Shown: positions 52,634-61,932 of the stretch, one piece after another
Layout: every line of letters begins with the position of its first letter
How positions within the stretch are numbered: the first letter of the stretch is position 1
Source of the DNA: Halobaculum halobium
GTDB lineage: Archaea; Halobacteriota; Halobacteria; Halobacteriales; Haloferacaceae
DNA length: 64,000 nucleotides
Direction of reading: 5' to 3'
Assembly: GCF_030127145.1 (NCBI RefSeq)
Contig: NZ_CP126159.1
Span: 124,001 to 188,000, forward strand
Notes under the pieces: model-generated
Databases searched by the model: none
Told to the model about the DNA's origin: nothing
What the model saw: the letters and a program-made list of their open reading frames with translations, nothing else
Translations under genes and position numbers: made by a program

Positions 52634-54709
52634 ATGGCCGACAGCGACCGGGACGTCGACCCCGCACCGAGTGTTTGTCCGTTCTGCGGCGTCGGCTGCG
52701 GGATCCGATACGACCAGTCGAGCGGCGACGCGCGGGGGTGGAAGGGACCGGTCAACACGCGGGCGGAAGTGTGTCCGAAGGGGGCCGCCGCGTGGGACGT
52801 GGTCGACCACCCCGATCGCCTGACGACGCCGTTGGTGCGAGAGGGAGGGGAGCTCGTCGAGACCACGTGGGAGGAGGCGTTTGACCGCGTCGAACGGGAG
52901 TTCACGGAGATCGTCTCGGCGGATGGGCCGGACGCGCTGTCGTTGTTTGCCTCGTCGAACTGCACGAACGAGGAGAACTACGTGTTCCAGAAGATCGCTC
53001 GACTGCTCGGGACCAACAACGTCGACAACTGCGCGCGGCTGTGCCACTCCTCGACGGTCGCGGCGATGCACGAGCGGCTCGGTGCGGGGGCGATGACGAA
53101 CTCGCTGGACGACCTGGGCGAGGCAGACGCGTTCCTCGTCGTCGGAGCGAACCCGGTAGAGAACCACCCCGTCATCTTCCGCTCGTATCTCCTCCCCGCG
53201 CTCCGCGAGGGAACGACACTGATCGTCGTTGACCCGCGCGAAACGCCGACCGCTCGGGCGGCTGACCGCCACCTGGCAGTTCGGCCAGGGTACGATATCC
53301 CGCTGTTAAACGCGATGGCGGCGACGATCGTCTCTGAGGGCCGAGACGACGGCGAGTTCTGCGACGAGCGCGTCGCCGGCGTCGACGCGTTCGAGGCGTT
53401 CGCCGGCGGCGTCGACGTCGAGGAGTCCGCCGCACTGGCCGGCGTCGGCTCTCAGGACCTCCGGGACGCAGCCCGCGCGTACGCCGAGGCGGATCGCGCA
53501 GCGATCGTCACGGGGATGGGTCTGAGCCAGCATCGATGCGGCACGGCGAACGTCCACGCGCTACTCAACCTCGCGCTACTCACCGGCAACGTCGGCCGCC
53601 GCGGCTCCGGTGTCAACCCGCTTCGAGGCCAGAACAACGTCCAAGGCGCCAGCGACGTGGGCGCGCTCCCTGACATGCTCCCGGGGTCTCGACCGGTTAC
53701 CGACGGCCCGGCCCGTGCGGAACTCGCGGGCGAGTGGGGGATCGACGCGGCCGAACTCCCCGAAGCCCCCGGGCTCACCGAGGTCGAGGCGACCCACGCG
53801 TTCGGCGAGTCCGTCCGTGGCGCGTTCGTCCTCGGGGAGAACCCCGCTGTCACCGAGCCGAACGCCAACCGCGTCGCCGACGCGCTCGACGAACTTGACT
53901 GCCTCGTCGTTCAAGACCTCTTCGTGACCGAGACCGCCGAACACGCCGACGTGGTGCTCCCCGGGAGCGCGTGGGCCGAGCGCGGCGGGACCGTCACGAA
54001 CACCGACCGACAGGTGCTCCGGATGCGACCGAACGTCGCCCCGCCTGGCGACGCCCGCAGGGATCTCGACGTGCTGTGTGAGATCGGGAGCAGACTCACC
54101 GGCTCCCCCGACGCGTTCGCCTACGACGACCCGGCGGCGGTATTCGAGGAACTGACGCGTGTCACCCCGCCGTACGCGGGAATGTCGTACGACGGGATCG
54201 GAACCGGGAGCCAGCGATGGCCGTTTCCCGAGGGCGCCGAGGGCGGGACAGCCGTCCTCCACGAGTCGACGTACGCGAACGGTGAGCGTCGCGCGCAGCT
54301 TCGGGTCGTCGAGCACGTGGACCCGGTCGACGCAGTCGGCGACGACGACCTCGTGTTGACGACCGGCCGCGTCGTCGAACACTTCAACAGCGGTGCGCTC
54401 ACGCGTCGCTCCGATCGGTTAACCCGAATGGCCGGTCCGCAACGGCTGCAGATCCACCCCGACGACGCCGAAGCCCGCGGGATCGCCGAGGGCGATCGCG
54501 TGATCGTCGAAAGCGAACGAGGTTCGGTCCGCGTAGGTGTCGAAGTGACTCCAGCGGTCGGTCGCGGTCGCGTCTTCGCGACGTTCCACACTGCCGAGCC
54601 GCTGGTGAATACTCTCACCGGCGACGCGCTCGACCCCGTCGCAAAGATCCCGGAGTACAAGCACTCGGCGGTCCGGGTCCGAGTCGATTCGGATTTCGAG
54701 AGTCAGTGA
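52634..54709 (+). CDS. Formate dehydrogenase-type molybdopterin oxidoreductase (catalytic subunit)
   Basis: A 691-residue member of the DMSO-reductase superfamily. An N-terminal [4Fe-4S] site is formed by Cys15, Cys18, Cys22 and Cys47 (CPFCGVGC, VCPKG). The metal-ligand region is NCARLCHSST, in which Cys137-His138 align with the Sec/Cys-His pair of formate dehydrogenases. LLTGNVGRRGSGVNPLRGQNNVQG is the classic FdhF motif, and the C-terminal molydopterin-binding domain (about 570-690) is complete. It oxidises formate to CO2 or a related reaction. No Tat signal is seen, so it is cytoplasmic. No FdhB, FdhD or ferredoxin gene adjoins; the formate/nitrite channel lies 4 kb away. Confidence 0.85.
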   Translation: MADSDRDVDPAPSVCPFCGVGCGIRYDQSSGDARGWKGPVNTRAEVCPKGAAAWDVVDHPDRLTTPLVREGGELVETTWEEAFDRVEREFTEIVSADGPDALSLFASSNCTNEENYVFQKIARLLGTNNVDNCARLCHSSTVAAMHERLGAGAMTNSLDDLGEADAFLVVGANPVENHPVIFRSYLLPALREGTTLIVVDPRETPTARAADRHLAVRPGYDIPLLNAMAATIVSEGRDDGEFCDERVAGVDAFEAFAGGVDVEESAALAGVGSQDLRDAARAYAEADRAAIVTGMGLSQHRCGTANVHALLNLALLTGNVGRRGSGVNPLRGQNNVQGASDVGALPDMLPGSRPVTDGPARAELAGEWGIDAAELPEAPGLTEVEATHAFGESVRGAFVLGENPAVTEPNANRVADALDELDCLVVQDLFVTETAEHADVVLPGSAWAERGGTVTNTDRQVLRMRPNVAPPGDARRDLDVLCEIGSRLTGSPDAFAYDDPAAVFEELTRVTPPYAGMSYDGIGTGSQRWPFPEGAEGGTAVLHESTYANGERRAQLRVVEHVDPVDAVGDDDLVLTTGRVVEHFNSGALTRRSDRLTRMAGPQRLQIHPDDAEARGIAEGDRVIVESERGSVRVGVEVTPAVGRGRVFATFHTAEPLVNTLTGDALDPVAKIPEYKHSAVRVRVDSDFESQ

Positions 54710-54830
54710 GAGATCGGTCGTCAGTCCGGCTGCTGCGACGGGTCGCCCGTCCGATCACGTCGATCCGGCCGCGGCGGAATCACCGGCCGATTGATGACCG
54801 AGCCCGTCGAACTGGCGATCGGCGTTCCAG

Positions 54831-55274
54831 ATGGATGTGACTGACCGGGTGTACACGGCGGGAATGACTGACGAGGAGGTAGACGAGCGTCTCGGGGACT
54901 GTGAAACCGGCGTGCTGTCGCTCGCACGGGACGGCGAGGCGTACGCCGTTCCGGTGGCGTTCCACTACGACGGGGAGTCGCTGCGATTTCGACTCGGCGA
55001 CGACGGCGACAGCACGAAACTGGCGTTCGCGGACGCGACAGCGACGGCGAACTTCCTTGCGTACGGTTACGAGACGGCCGACGACTCCTGGAGCGTCATC
55101 GCGAGGGGGCCGCTGCGGCGAGTCCCCGAAGACGCCTGGGAGACGACGGCTGCTGCAGACCTCGACGAGTGGTACGTCCCGCTGAGAGTGTTCGACGAGG
55201 CGATCGAGGAGACAGAACTGGTCGGCTACGAACTGGAGATCGAAGCGATCACGGGGCGGCGAACGGTTCGGTAG
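54831..55274 (+). CDS. Pyridoxamine 5-phosphate oxidase-like (FMN-binding) protein
   Basis: A 147-residue split-barrel flavin-binding protein: LGDCETGVLSLARDGEAYAV, PVAFHYDGESLRFRL, and WSVIARGPLRRVPEDAW match the haloarchaeal pyridoxamine-oxidase family (general stress/nitroreductase-like clan). The substrate is unknown; FMN or F420 are typical ligands. ATG 54831 or ATG 54864 (MTDEEVDERLG) may be the start; both give the conserved part. It follows the oxidoreductase gene on the same strand, 121 bp downstream. Confidence 0.82.
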   Translation: MDVTDRVYTAGMTDEEVDERLGDCETGVLSLARDGEAYAVPVAFHYDGESLRFRLGDDGDSTKLAFADATATANFLAYGYETADDSWSVIARGPLRRVPEDAWETTAAADLDEWYVPLRVFDEAIEETELVGYELEIEAITGRRTVR

Positions 55275-55355
55275 TAACCGCAGCCAACGGATCGGTGACG
55301 CTCAGGCGCGAAACGACCGGTGAACACCTCGGTGCGACGGAACAGCCGGCCGGCC

Positions 55356-55655
55356 TCAGTCTCGATACAGCGAGTACGTGATGAAGCCGAACCCCAGCAT
55401 CGTGAGGGCGCTCTGAACCAACACCCCGTAGAGGATGACCGGCTCGGGCCCGCTGAGGGGGAGCAGGTCCCCCACGAGGTCGATTCCGCCCCCCAGCATG
55501 CTCCCGACAGTGACGATCGCAAACCCCAGCGCGAGCGAGCGGAGTTCGGCCGCGTTCGTCCGGCGGTAGGCGGTCCACGAGAGATACGTGATCGTCGCGC
55601 CGAAGACGAACGTCAGGGTCTTGGTCGCCGCAATTGCGATGGTGAGGTGGCTCAT
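55356..55655 (-). CDS. Small three-span membrane protein paired with an HTH regulator
   Basis: A 99-residue protein beginning MSHLTIAIAATKTLTFVFGA. Three hydrophobic helices (about 5-25, 42-65, 70-92) with the TYLSWTAYRRT loop match a haloarchaeal membrane family that is almost always encoded next to an ArsR-like HTH gene. Its ATG overlaps the stop of that HTH gene by 4 bp (ATGA). The function is unknown; the linkage suggests a sensor or effector controlled by the regulator. Confidence 0.75.
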   Translation of the reverse strand: MSHLTIAIAATKTLTFVFGATITYLSWTAYRRTNAAELRSLALGFAIVTVGSMLGGGIDLVGDLLPLSGPEPVILYGVLVQSALTMLGFGFITYSLYRD

Positions 55656-56038
55656 TGCTCGGCCCCCTTGCGAACCTCGCCCCACATGCTCGCGAGGCGA
55701 TCGGCGGCGTCCTCGGCGGGCCGTTCGATCTCGACGTCGAGCGACCGGTCCTCGGCGAGCGCGACGATCACCTCGTTGAAGTCCGTTCGGTAGCGAGTCG
55801 CGTGGTGGCCGTCCTGTCTGACCTCCACGCTCTCGGCTAGCAACTGTGCCTCAGAGAGCAGGTCCAGCTTTCGGTATGTCGTCGACATTGGGATCTCACA
55901 CTCCTCGGACACCTCCCCTGCGGTCAAGGGCTCCTCCAGGTGCTCGATGATGGTCCGACAGTCCTCGTCGTCGAGTGCGTCGAGAACTGGCTGGAGGCTC
56001 GGCCCGGGATCGGCCCCCGGCCGGGAGTCGCGCACCAT
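55652..56038 (-). CDS. ArsR-type winged-helix regulator
   Basis: A 128-residue protein with a winged helix in the middle (DEDCRTIIEHLEEPLTAGEV, SEECEIPMSTTYRKLDLLSE, then the basic wing HHATRYRT). It is translationally coupled to the membrane protein gene downstream. The TATA-like element 56061-56069 (read leftward) is about 27 bp before the ATG, a leaderless arrangement. It probably regulates its own operon. Confidence 0.82.
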   Translation of the reverse strand: MVRDSRPGADPGPSLQPVLDALDDEDCRTIIEHLEEPLTAGEVSEECEIPMSTTYRKLDLLSEAQLLAESVEVRQDGHHATRYRTDFNEVIVALAEDRSLDVEIERPAEDAADRLASMWGEVRKGAEQ

Positions 56039-56148
56039 ACGGGCAGGTTGCGCGGTCGATGGTATATGTCCCGCGGTTCAGTCCGGTGATCCCGGCGACT
56101 GAGAACCAGTGTGGTCCCTAACCTACTCCCGCACTTCCGTCGAAGTGC

Positions 56149-57300
56149 ATGACGAATATCGGCGCTCCCGGATCCGAGATGAGTCGACGCGAGTTCCTGG
56201 CGGCCACCGGTGCGACCGGCGCGACGGCAGCGCTCGCAGGGTGTAACGCGCCGACAGCGGCGAGCGGCCGGACTGCGGTCGGGACCGATGCGGCGGCTCC
56301 CCAGACCGACTCGTCGCTGCCGACCACTTCGCCTCCGGAGATCGTCAACGTGGACGAGCAGGGCGGATCGGTGACGATGAAGACGCTCCCGGCGCGCCAC
56401 GAGGTCCACCCGGGCGAGGCGATGGGCGGCCCCATCGAGTTCCCGCAGGTGTGGGCGTTCCAAGCCGACGACCGAGACCCCTCGGTTCCGGGGCCGATCC
56501 TCCGAACGACGGAAGGCGAGGACATGACCGTGGTCCTCGACAACACCGACGGGAAACGTCCGCACACGCTCCACTTCCACGGCACCCAGAAGACGTGGGA
56601 GAACGACGGCGTCCCCACGACGACCGGGATCACCGTCGATCCCGGGGAGAAACACGAGTACGAGATCCCCGCGAACGTACCTGGGACGCACGTCTACCAC
56701 TGCCACTACCAGACTCACCGGCACATCGACATGGGGATGTACGGTATCTTCCGGGTCGACCCGGAGGGGTACGAGCCCGCCGACCGGGAGTACTTCATGA
56801 CGGTGAAAGACTGGGATTCGGACCTCAACCGGATGATGGCCGGCGAGGACGTGAGCTACTCGCCGCGGACGCGCTCGCCCGACGTGTTCACCGTCAACGG
56901 GAAGTCGGCGCCTCGGACGCTCCACCCAGAGGACGGCTCGCCGATGATCGTCTCGCAGGGCGATACTGTCCGCGTCCACTACGTCAACGGCGGGTACATG
57001 AACCACCCGCTGCACATCCACAACCACCGGTTCCAACTCGTCGAGAAGGACGGCGGCACCATCCCCGAGGCCGCCCGCCACGAGATGGACATCACCGACA
57101 TCGCGCCCGCCGAGCGCCACACCATCGAGTTCACCGCCGACGCAGACCCGGGGATCTACCTCATGCACTGCCACAAGGTGAACCACGTCATGAACGGCAC
57201 CAGCTACCCCGGCGGGATGCTCACGGGGATCGTCTACGAGGAGGTGATGGACACCGACATCTTCGCGTCGCTGATGGAGTACGCCGGCTACGAGGGCTAA
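56149..57300 (+). CDS. Tat-exported two-domain multicopper oxidase
   Basis: A 383-residue exported protein. The signal is Tat type with lipobox (MSRREFLAATGATGATAALAGC). Two cupredoxin domains: domain 1 (about 90-215) has HTLHFHGTQ and a full type-1 set in YHCHYQTHRHIDMGMYG; domain 2 (about 235-370) has HPLHIHNHRFQ and GIYLMHCHKVNH, giving the His-rich type-2/type-3 cluster between subunits of a trimer. It is thus a two-domain laccase-like oxidase (reduces O2 with electrons from phenols, metals or a cupredoxin) or a distant nitrite-reductase relative. It starts at ATG 56149; ATG 56179 (MSRREF) is the alternative start. It is divergent from the HTH regulator. Confidence 0.87.
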   Translation: MTNIGAPGSEMSRREFLAATGATGATAALAGCNAPTAASGRTAVGTDAAAPQTDSSLPTTSPPEIVNVDEQGGSVTMKTLPARHEVHPGEAMGGPIEFPQVWAFQADDRDPSVPGPILRTTEGEDMTVVLDNTDGKRPHTLHFHGTQKTWENDGVPTTTGITVDPGEKHEYEIPANVPGTHVYHCHYQTHRHIDMGMYGIFRVDPEGYEPADREYFMTVKDWDSDLNRMMAGEDVSYSPRTRSPDVFTVNGKSAPRTLHPEDGSPMIVSQGDTVRVHYVNGGYMNHPLHIHNHRFQLVEKDGGTIPEAARHEMDITDIAPAERHTIEFTADADPGIYLMHCHKVNHVMNGTSYPGGMLTGIVYEEVMDTDIFASLMEYAGYEG

Positions 57301-57433
57301 CGCCTCGTCGCTGTCCCACGGTAGGCGTATCCTCGGTCGGTCGACGGTTCACGCTCGGTTTTCGCCCTCCGTTCGGGTCCCGAATCCGCGTCCCGGCTCC
57401 GTTCTCCGATACTGCGCCGTAGCGTCGGTCGAG

Positions 57434-57441
57434 TAATTAAG
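57434..57441 (+). promoter_or_regulatory. TATA box upstream of the CorC-type gene
   Basis: TAATTAAG centred at about 57437 predicts transcription from about 57463, directly at the ATG of the short upstream ORF (57465) and 64 bp before the ATG of the large gene. Confidence 0.55.
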
Positions 57442-57464
57442 TACCCCGGCGGAGGTATACCTGT

Positions 57465-57533
57465 ATGTCAGTTCGTCGGCCCGTCCTCGCGGGCACGCAC
57501 AGATTCCGACCCCACCGGGGTGGCGAATGGTAG
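57465..57533 (+). CDS. Possible 22-residue leader ORF overlapping the CorC-type gene
   Basis: ATG 57465 opens the frame MSVRRPVLAGTHRFRPHRGG plus two residues and ends in a TAG that overlaps the first codons of the CNNM/CorC gene by 7 bp. With the TATA box at 57434 this would be the first start on a leaderless mRNA, so its translation should influence the downstream start. The composition is Arg/Pro/His-rich, unlike the acidic proteome, as expected for a regulatory leader rather than a functional protein. Confidence 0.42.
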   Translation: MSVRRPVLAGTHRFRPHRGGEW

Positions 57534-58861
57534 ATTTCGTCTTCGCCGCCGGTCGCCTCCTGATCGCGCTGGTGCTCGTGGTGTTGAACGGCTTCTTCGT
57601 CGCCGCGGAGTTCGCCCTCGTCCGCGTCCGATCCACCTCCGTCGACCAGCTCGTCGAGGAGGGACGCCCCGGCTCGGACACGCTTCAGGAGGCGATGGGG
57701 TCGCTCGACGACTACCTCGCGGTGACGCAGCTCGGGATCACCCTCGCCTCGCTCGGGCTCGGATGGGCCGGCGAGCCCGCGGTGGCGTCGCTCGTCGAGC
57801 CGGTGCTCGGGCCGTTGCTTCCGCCCGATATCCTCCACATCGTGACGTTCGGGCTCGCGTTCGGCTTCATCACCTTCCTGCACGTGGTCTTCGGCGAGCT
57901 CGCGCCGAAGACGATCGCGATCGCCCGCGCAGAGCGGATCGCCCTGCTGGTTGCGCCGCCGCTGAAGCTGTTCTACTACGTGTTCTACCCGGGGCTCGTC
58001 TTGTTCAACGGGACGGCCAACGCCTTCACCAGCCTGATCGGCATCCCGCCGGCATCCGAGACCGACGAGACGCTGGAGGAACGCGAGATCCTGATGGTGC
58101 TGTCCCGGGCGGGCGACGAGGGCAACGTCGACGCTCGCGAGGTCGAGATGATAGAACGGGTGTTCGACCTCGACGACACCGTCGTCAGGGAGGTGATGGT
58201 GCCGCGTCCCGACGTGGTCGCCGTCCCCGCCGACGCGACGCTGTCGGCGATCAGATCGACGGCGCTGTCGGCCGAACACACCCGCTATCCCGTCGTCGAC
58301 GCCGACGACGCCGACCAGATCGTGGGGTTCGTCGACCTCAAGGACGTGCTACGCGCCGGAGAGTCGGCGGAGGCGGCCGACACGACCGCCGCCGACATCG
58401 CACGCGACGTGCTCGTCGTCCCGGAGACGATGCCGATCGACGACCTCCTGATGCAGTTCCGTGACGAGCATCAGCAGATGGCGGCGGTCGTCGACGAGTG
58501 GGGGAGTCTCGAGGGGATCGCGACCGTCGAGGACGTCGTCGAGGCGGTCGTCGGCGACATCCGCGACGAGTTCGACGCCGACGATCGCGAGGCGTCGATC
58601 CGGCGCCGCGCCGACGGCGGCTACGAGGTCGACGGCGGCGTCCCCTTGTGGACGCTCAACGACGCACTCGGTACGTCGTTTCAGAGCGACGATTTCGAGA
58701 CGATCGCGGGACTGGTGCTCGGTCGACTCGACAGGGTACCCGAAGTGGGGGACTCGCTTGCCGTGGACGGCCACGTGATCGAGGTCACTGCGATGGACGA
58801 CAGCCGGATCGACGCGCTCTCGATCCGTCCGTCCTCCACCGCTGCCGAGGACGATGCGTAA
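57527..58861 (+). CDS. CNNM/CorC-type membrane protein with CBS pair (hemolysin family)
   Basis: A 444-residue membrane protein. The N-terminal DUF21/CNNM domain (about 5-185; LVVLNGFFVAAEFALVRVRS, FGELAPKTIA) has four helices, followed by two CBS domains (about 210-330; VPRPDVVAVPADATLSAIRS, VVDEWGSLEGIATVEDVVEA) and a CorC_HlyC domain (about 345-435). Such proteins export or regulate Mg2+ or Co2+, the CBS pair binding ATP-Mg. No start codon exists in frame further upstream, and a weak GGTGG precedes the ATG; a leader ORF overlaps it. Confidence 0.88.
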   Translation: MVDFVFAAGRLLIALVLVVLNGFFVAAEFALVRVRSTSVDQLVEEGRPGSDTLQEAMGSLDDYLAVTQLGITLASLGLGWAGEPAVASLVEPVLGPLLPPDILHIVTFGLAFGFITFLHVVFGELAPKTIAIARAERIALLVAPPLKLFYYVFYPGLVLFNGTANAFTSLIGIPPASETDETLEEREILMVLSRAGDEGNVDAREVEMIERVFDLDDTVVREVMVPRPDVVAVPADATLSAIRSTALSAEHTRYPVVDADDADQIVGFVDLKDVLRAGESAEAADTTAADIARDVLVVPETMPIDDLLMQFRDEHQQMAAVVDEWGSLEGIATVEDVVEAVVGDIRDEFDADDREASIRRRADGGYEVDGGVPLWTLNDALGTSFQSDDFETIAGLVLGRLDRVPEVGDSLAVDGHVIEVTAMDDSRIDALSIRPSSTAAEDDA

Positions 58862-58964
58862 CTGAGAGCGTCAGCGCCGACCAGCACAAACGCCACGCTC
58901 CGTGGGGTAGGTCGCCCGTTCGGTGAAACCAAGATTCTTTATCCGGGTGACAGTGGTACGGATA

Positions 58965-60785
58965 ATGGCTGCTCCGCACGACGATCCGCCGCCCGACGAC
59001 GACTCCAATCGCGATCACGCGGAAAACGGCGTTCCACAGTCCGGGTCGGTCATTCCGGATCGCTTCTCCTCGGATGAGGTGTTCCAGCGGATCGTCGCCG
59101 ACGCGGACCACGAGATCACCTCCGGAACACGTGAGTTGTTCTTCGCCGCGCTGGCCGGCGGGTTCGCGATCACGATCACGCTGTTGGTGTACGCCTCGAT
59201 GTACCCACAGACGGACAGCAGTGTCGTCGCGGCGATGCTGTACCCGATCGGCTTCATTTACATCATCATCGGCGGGTACCAGTTGTACACCGAGAACACT
59301 CTCCCACCGGTCGCGTTGACGCTGGAGCGACTGGCGTCGGTGCCGTCGCTGTTGCGCCACTGGACGATCGTCGCGCTCGGGAACTTCACCGGCGGCGCGA
59401 TCGGCGCGATCGTGTTGGCGTACGGCGGCGTATTCTCGCCGGAGGCAGCGGCCGTCGCCGCGGACCTGGCGGCGACGGGCGTCTACGAGACCACGCGGTG
59501 GGAGTTGTTCTTCAAGGGGGCGTTCGCCGGACTGATCGTCGCGGGCGTCGTCTGGATGAACTTCGCCGCACAGGACACGATCTCCCGGCTCGTCGTCGTC
59601 TATCTCGCGTTTCTGACTATCCCGCTCGGGAACCTCTATCACAGCGTCGTCTCGTTCACCGAGGCGGTGTACCTCATGCTCGTCGGCGACTTGGGGTTCC
59701 TGTTGGCGATGACCGACTTCGTGATCCCGGTGTTGGTTGGCAACACCGTCGGCGGGGTGTTACTGGTCACGATCGTCAACTACTACCAGACCACCGAACA
59801 GCGCCTGGAGACGGCCCGATTCGAGAACGTCCGCCGGTTGTCGATCCGCGAGTCTCTGCTGGGGAGTCTCGCCGGTCGATCATACGTTCCCATGTTCGAC
59901 ACGGTCGAGGAGTTCGTCCGCGATCCGGACTCCTTTCGGATCCTCGTCCCGATCACGAATCCCCGGACCGAGTCCCGGCTCGTCCAAATGGCGTGCGCGC
60001 TCGCGTCGACCCGCGAGAAGGGCGTCGTCCACGTGGTTCACGTGGTGCAGATCCCCTCCGGACCCAGCCACGGCGGCCGCCGGACTGACCACGACCGGAT
60101 CTCCGCTGAGTCGAACAAACTCCTCGAAGGCGTGCGCGACATGAACGACCGCTACGAGGCCGAGGTGGAGACGTCGACGCTCGTCACGCACCGCTCGTTC
60201 GAGGACGTGTTCGATCGCGCGAACCGCACCCGCCCCGACCTGGTGATGATGGGCTGGGCCGACGACGGCGTGTGGGCTTCGGCCCGCGCTGAGCGCCCCA
60301 TCGATGAACTGACCAACCGGCTGCCGTGCGATTTCCTCGTGGTCAAGGACCGCGGGCTCGACTGCTCTCGCGTCCTCCTCCCGACGGCGGGCGGTCCCAA
60401 TTCCGTGTTGAGCGCCGACGTGGCTCGCGGACTCCGCGAGGCGCTCGACGCAGAGGTCTCACTGCTCCACGTCGCCGACGGGCCCGCGGACCGCGAGCGC
60501 GGCGAGACGTTCCTCGCGGAGTGGGCCGCCGAAAACGGCCTCGAGGAGGCAGACCGCATCGTCGACGAGTCCGGCGACGTGGAGGACTCGATCGAGCGGG
60601 CGGCCGCGGACAACACCCTCGTCCTCATCGGCGCCACCGAGCAGGGGCTGCTCTCGCGGCTGGTCAGCGACTCGCTCCATATGAACATCGCCGACGACGT
60701 TGACGCTTCGCTGCTGTTGGCCGAGCGACCCACCGACCGAACGCTGTTGAAGCGCCTCATCGGAGCCGGCCGTCGGGAAAAGTAG
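58965..60785 (+). CDS. Formate/nitrite transporter fused to UspA domains
   Basis: A 606-residue fusion. The FNT channel occupies about residues 30-300 (SGTRELFFAALAGGFAITIT, TPLG-like IPLGNLYHSVVSFTEAVYL, VLVGNTVGGVLLVTIVNYYQ), with the usual six helices; the remainder consists of two UspA-type domains (about 315-460 and 465-600; RILVPITNPRTESRLVQMAC, RVLLPTAGGPNSVLSADVAR). FNT proteins conduct formate, nitrite or hydrosulfide. The fused Usp domains probably regulate channel opening with ATP or ADP. TATA-like TTCTTTATC lies about 25 bp upstream of ATG 58965. It lies 4 kb from the formate-dehydrogenase-type gene. Confidence 0.87.
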   Translation: MAAPHDDPPPDDDSNRDHAENGVPQSGSVIPDRFSSDEVFQRIVADADHEITSGTRELFFAALAGGFAITITLLVYASMYPQTDSSVVAAMLYPIGFIYIIIGGYQLYTENTLPPVALTLERLASVPSLLRHWTIVALGNFTGGAIGAIVLAYGGVFSPEAAAVAADLAATGVYETTRWELFFKGAFAGLIVAGVVWMNFAAQDTISRLVVVYLAFLTIPLGNLYHSVVSFTEAVYLMLVGDLGFLLAMTDFVIPVLVGNTVGGVLLVTIVNYYQTTEQRLETARFENVRRLSIRESLLGSLAGRSYVPMFDTVEEFVRDPDSFRILVPITNPRTESRLVQMACALASTREKGVVHVVHVVQIPSGPSHGGRRTDHDRISAESNKLLEGVRDMNDRYEAEVETSTLVTHRSFEDVFDRANRTRPDLVMMGWADDGVWASARAERPIDELTNRLPCDFLVVKDRGLDCSRVLLPTAGGPNSVLSADVARGLREALDAEVSLLHVADGPADRERGETFLAEWAAENGLEEADRIVDESGDVEDSIERAAADNTLVLIGATEQGLLSRLVSDSLHMNIADDVDASLLLAERPTDRTLLKRLIGAGRREK

Positions 60786-60813
60786 TCGGCACGGGTCTGG
60801 CGCCGGCGCCGAC

Positions 60814-61899
60814 TCAGGCGTCGCCCACGCGGTCCGGTACCGCCCCGTCGTAGCCGTTCGGGACGTACGGGCACAGCGGGTCGGACGCGAGCGCGTCGCC
60901 GGTTGACGCATACGCCCGAGAGCGCGAGCCGCCGCAGACGGCGCGGAACTCGCAGGCGCCGCACTTCCCCTTGAGTGAGTCGCGGTCGCGGAGTCGTTTG
61001 AACAGGTCGCCCTCGCGGTAGACCTCCACGAGGTCGTCCTCGCGGACGTTCCCCGCTGGCTTCGGGAGAAACCCCGACGGCGTCACGTCTCCAACGTGGT
61101 TGACGAACGCGAACCCGTCGCCGGCGCGGACGTTCGGCCGCGCCGCGAGCGCCCCGACCCCCGGAGTCAAATCAGCGGGGTCAACGCCGTCCCGTTCGAG
61201 CCCGACACGGGTGTGCTGGGGCGCTTCGGTCGTTTTGATCGCGAACGCGGCCTCGTCGTCGACGCGGTGGAGCCAGTTCATGACCTCGTCCGCCCGCTCA
61301 GGCGAGACGGGGTCGAGCCTCGCTCCCCGGCCGATCCGCACGAGGAAGAACACGCTCCAGCGCACCGCGTCGAGATCGCCGACCAGCTCGCGGACTGCGG
61401 GGAGTTCGTCGACGGTCCGTTCACAGACGGTCGTGTTGATCTGCAGACCGAGGTCGGACTCGCGGATCCACCGCGCCGCCCGCAGCGTTTCCTCGAAGAC
61501 GCCCGGCTCGCCGCGGTAGCCGTCGTGAACCGCGGGGCACCCTGCGTCGATGCTGAGCGCGACTCGCCGGAGACCGGCGTCGGCGAGGCGCTCAATGCGC
61601 TCGCGCGTCAGCGACGCGGTCCCGCTGGGCGTGAGCGCCATCCTGAGACCGATGTCGTCGCCGTGGGCGATCAGCTCCGGGAGATCGTCTCGCTTGAGCG
61701 GGTCTCCCCCCGAGAGGACGACCACCTGCCCGTCGCCGAAGCCGCGGGCCGACTCCAGCAGGTCCTTTCCTTCGGCGGTCGTGAGTTCGTCCGGGTGTCG
61801 CCCGGGCGTCGCTTCCGCCCGGCAGTGGTCACACGCGAGTTCGCACGCGCGGGAGACCTCCCAGACGAGGACGATCGGCCGCTGGCTCGTGTCGAACAT
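60814..61899 (-). CDS. Radical SAM protein with C-terminal SPASM-type cysteines
   Basis: A 361-residue enzyme. The radical SAM cluster motif is CELACDHC (Cys19, Cys23, Cys26) and LSGGDPLKRDDL follows as the GGE-like motif. A C-terminal half-SPASM cluster is present (KCGACEFRAVCGG and DPLCPY). The closest type is the TIGR04053-like group, related to AhbD/NirJ proteins of heme and heme d1 biosynthesis; the true substrate is unknown. It lies 34 bp downstream of the halocyanin gene on the same strand, so the two are likely co-transcribed. Confidence 0.82.
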   Translation of the reverse strand: MFDTSQRPIVLVWEVSRACELACDHCRAEATPGRHPDELTTAEGKDLLESARGFGDGQVVVLSGGDPLKRDDLPELIAHGDDIGLRMALTPSGTASLTRERIERLADAGLRRVALSIDAGCPAVHDGYRGEPGVFEETLRAARWIRESDLGLQINTTVCERTVDELPAVRELVGDLDAVRWSVFFLVRIGRGARLDPVSPERADEVMNWLHRVDDEAAFAIKTTEAPQHTRVGLERDGVDPADLTPGVGALAARPNVRAGDGFAFVNHVGDVTPSGFLPKPAGNVREDDLVEVYREGDLFKRLRDRDSLKGKCGACEFRAVCGGSRSRAYASTGDALASDPLCPYVPNGYDGAVPDRVGDA

Positions 61900-61932
61900 C
61901 TGTCTCGGTGCTGGTGGGGAGTACTCCTCCGA

